From the NCBI RefSeq assembly GCF_011064615.1, contig NZ_JAALJH010000001.1, forward strand, positions 248,001 to 312,000: 64,000 bases of DNA, in the 5' to 3' direction. Below are positions 63,031-64,000 of this stretch, in pieces. Origin of the DNA: Aquisphaera insulae (lineage in GTDB: Bacteria > Planctomycetota > Planctomycetia > Isosphaerales > Isosphaeraceae). The translations under genes and the position numbers were made by a program. Positions within the stretch are counted from its first letter, which is position 1; each line of letters opens with the position of its first letter. The notes below the pieces were generated by a model that was not told the DNA's origin, made no database searches, and saw only the letters and a list, made by a program, of their open reading frames with translations.

Positions 63031-64000
63031 ATGATCAAGCCCCCGATGCGCCTCGTCGCCGCGACCCTGATCGGACTGGCCCTCACCCTGCCCGCGACGG
63101 CAAAACTGGAGACCTGGCGGCAGGAAGGCCCGGCGGGCTTCGCCCGGAATCGTCGCGAGCGGATCGTGCTTTCGGACCAGGGCCGCGCCCGCCTCGGGCG
63201 CGAGCTCGAGCCAACCGGCTCGCTCCCCGCGGAACGAGTCTGGGACCTGGCACGAGGGAAGGACGGCGCGGTCTATGCGGCCACGGGCGACGGCGGCAAG
63301 GTCTTCCGGCGGGACGCAAGGGAAGGATCGACCTGGGTGCAGGTCCTCGCCGCAGCCGACGGTGAGGTCCTCTCGATCGTCACGACCCCGGACGGCCACA
63401 CCTTCGCCGGGACCGGGCCGACCGGCCAGGTCGTGGACGTGACCGACCCGGCCCATCGGTCCTCTCGTCCCGATCCGCACGTCCAGTACATCTGGGACCT
63501 GGCGGCGGACGGGTCCGGGAATCTGTATGCGGCGACGGGCCCGACGGGGCAGCTGTGGAAGCGAACGCGAGCGGGCACTTGGTCGCTCCTCCTCGACAGC
63601 AAGGCGAGCCACCTCCTCTCGGTCGCGGTCACACCCGATGGAATCGTCTACGCCGGCAGCGATGGCGAGGGCCTGATCTACCGGATCGAGAAGGACGGCA
63701 AGGTTTCGGTGGTTTACGACGCACCTCAATCGGACATTCGTGCCCTGGTGGTCGCGACCGACGGGACGCTTTTCGCCGGGACGGCCGCGGAATCGAACGC
63801 GAATGCCAGTCGGCTCGCCGCGCTATTCTCCCCTGCCGCGGACGGGCTGGATGCCGGTCCTTCCTCGGTCGGTGGGGTTCGGTCCTCGGCTCCGACCGGA
63901 GCCGCCGGACACGTGGAGGCGGCGAGGGTCCCTCAGGAGCGTGCCCCCCTGGCCGAGCGAAGGCCGACCGCGTCCGGAACCGCCGCACTGAGAACCCTCA
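63031..64000 (+). CDS. Exported beta-propeller protein, 3'-truncated by the window
   Basis: 323 codons are visible and the frame stays open to the last base. A signal peptide (MRLVAATLIGLALTLPATAK) is followed by at least five propeller-blade strands of similar pattern: VWDLARGKDGAVYAATGDGG, VLSIVTTPDGHTFAGTG, IWDLAADGSGNLYAATGPTG, LLSVAVTPDGIVYAGSDGEG and IRALVVATDGTLFAGTA. The last visible 60 residues are a low-complexity Ala/Gly/Arg linker, so another domain probably follows outside the window. GGGAAGGGA precedes the ATG. The fold suggests a scaffold or sensor in the periplasm; no catalytic residue is seen. Confidence 0.75.
   Translation, partial: MIKPPMRLVAATLIGLALTLPATAKLETWRQEGPAGFARNRRERIVLSDQGRARLGRELEPTGSLPAERVWDLARGKDGAVYAATGDGGKVFRRDAREGSTWVQVLAAADGEVLSIVTTPDGHTFAGTGPTGQVVDVTDPAHRSSRPDPHVQYIWDLAADGSGNLYAATGPTGQLWKRTRAGTWSLLLDSKASHLLSVAVTPDGIVYAGSDGEGLIYRIEKDGKVSVVYDAPQSDIRALVVATDGTLFAGTAAESNANASRLAALFSPAADGLDAGPSSVGGVRSSAPTGAAGHVEAARVPQERAPLAERRPTASGTAALRTL

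Overview
The window is high-GC DNA that most resembles a planctomycete, probably of the Isosphaeraceae type. This is an inference from gene content: a giant exported protein with the N-terminal LEDRRLMA motif, a protein kinase fused to TPR-like repeats, a DUF1570-type metallopeptidase, carboxypeptidase-regulatory-like proteins, and many proteins of unknown function. I see no phage, insertion sequence, integrase, CRISPR array or origin.

Layout. Positions 1-9.4 kb hold mostly housekeeping genes: the end of a helical-repeat protein, a small hypothetical gene, phoU, a reverse-strand unit metK-galK-DUF488, a glycosyltransferase/methyltransferase pair with overlapping stop and start, and an HlyD-type adaptor. 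Two membrane proteins of unknown role follow (9.6-11.1 kb). From 15.2 back to 11.1 kb runs a reverse-strand unit for RNA maturation: HAD phosphatase, rsmD, CCA-adding enzyme, queC and queD. A 1.2 kb non-coding stretch (15.2-16.5 kb) carries AT-rich degenerate direct repeats and an inverted repeat. Transaldolase comes next, then paralogous exported beta-sandwich proteins, a TPR/gluzincin peptidase, a DUF937 protein and a DUF4114-like secreted protein (16.5-27.8 kb). A large TPR membrane protein with an EAPK-repeat tail lies on the reverse strand (27.8-31.1 kb).

From 31.4 to 35.2 kb a GT2 glycosyltransferase overlaps a gene resembling the bacillithiol enzyme BshC, followed by an Eis-like acetyltransferase. 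This combination recalls the enzyme classes of sugar-thiol biosynthesis. A DUF1570 metallopeptidase and tRNA-Ala(UGC) follow.

The dominant feature is a 5335-residue open reading frame (37.9-53.9 kb). It combines beta-helix cassettes, FhaB-like repeats, PKD/Ig-like domains, a block of 28-residue beta-roll repeats that lack the RTX aspartate, a prepeptidase-like domain and two metzincin-type protease domains. It is followed at 1-2 nt spacing by two GT4 glycosyltransferases, then by a Ser/Thr kinase with TPR-like repeats and a third glycosyltransferase-like gene. I read 37.9-60.7 kb as one transcription unit for making, glycosylating and perhaps sensing a giant surface protein. That is the best candidate in the window for an undescribed system. 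The window ends with a SpoIVB-like S55 peptidase and a truncated beta-propeller protein.
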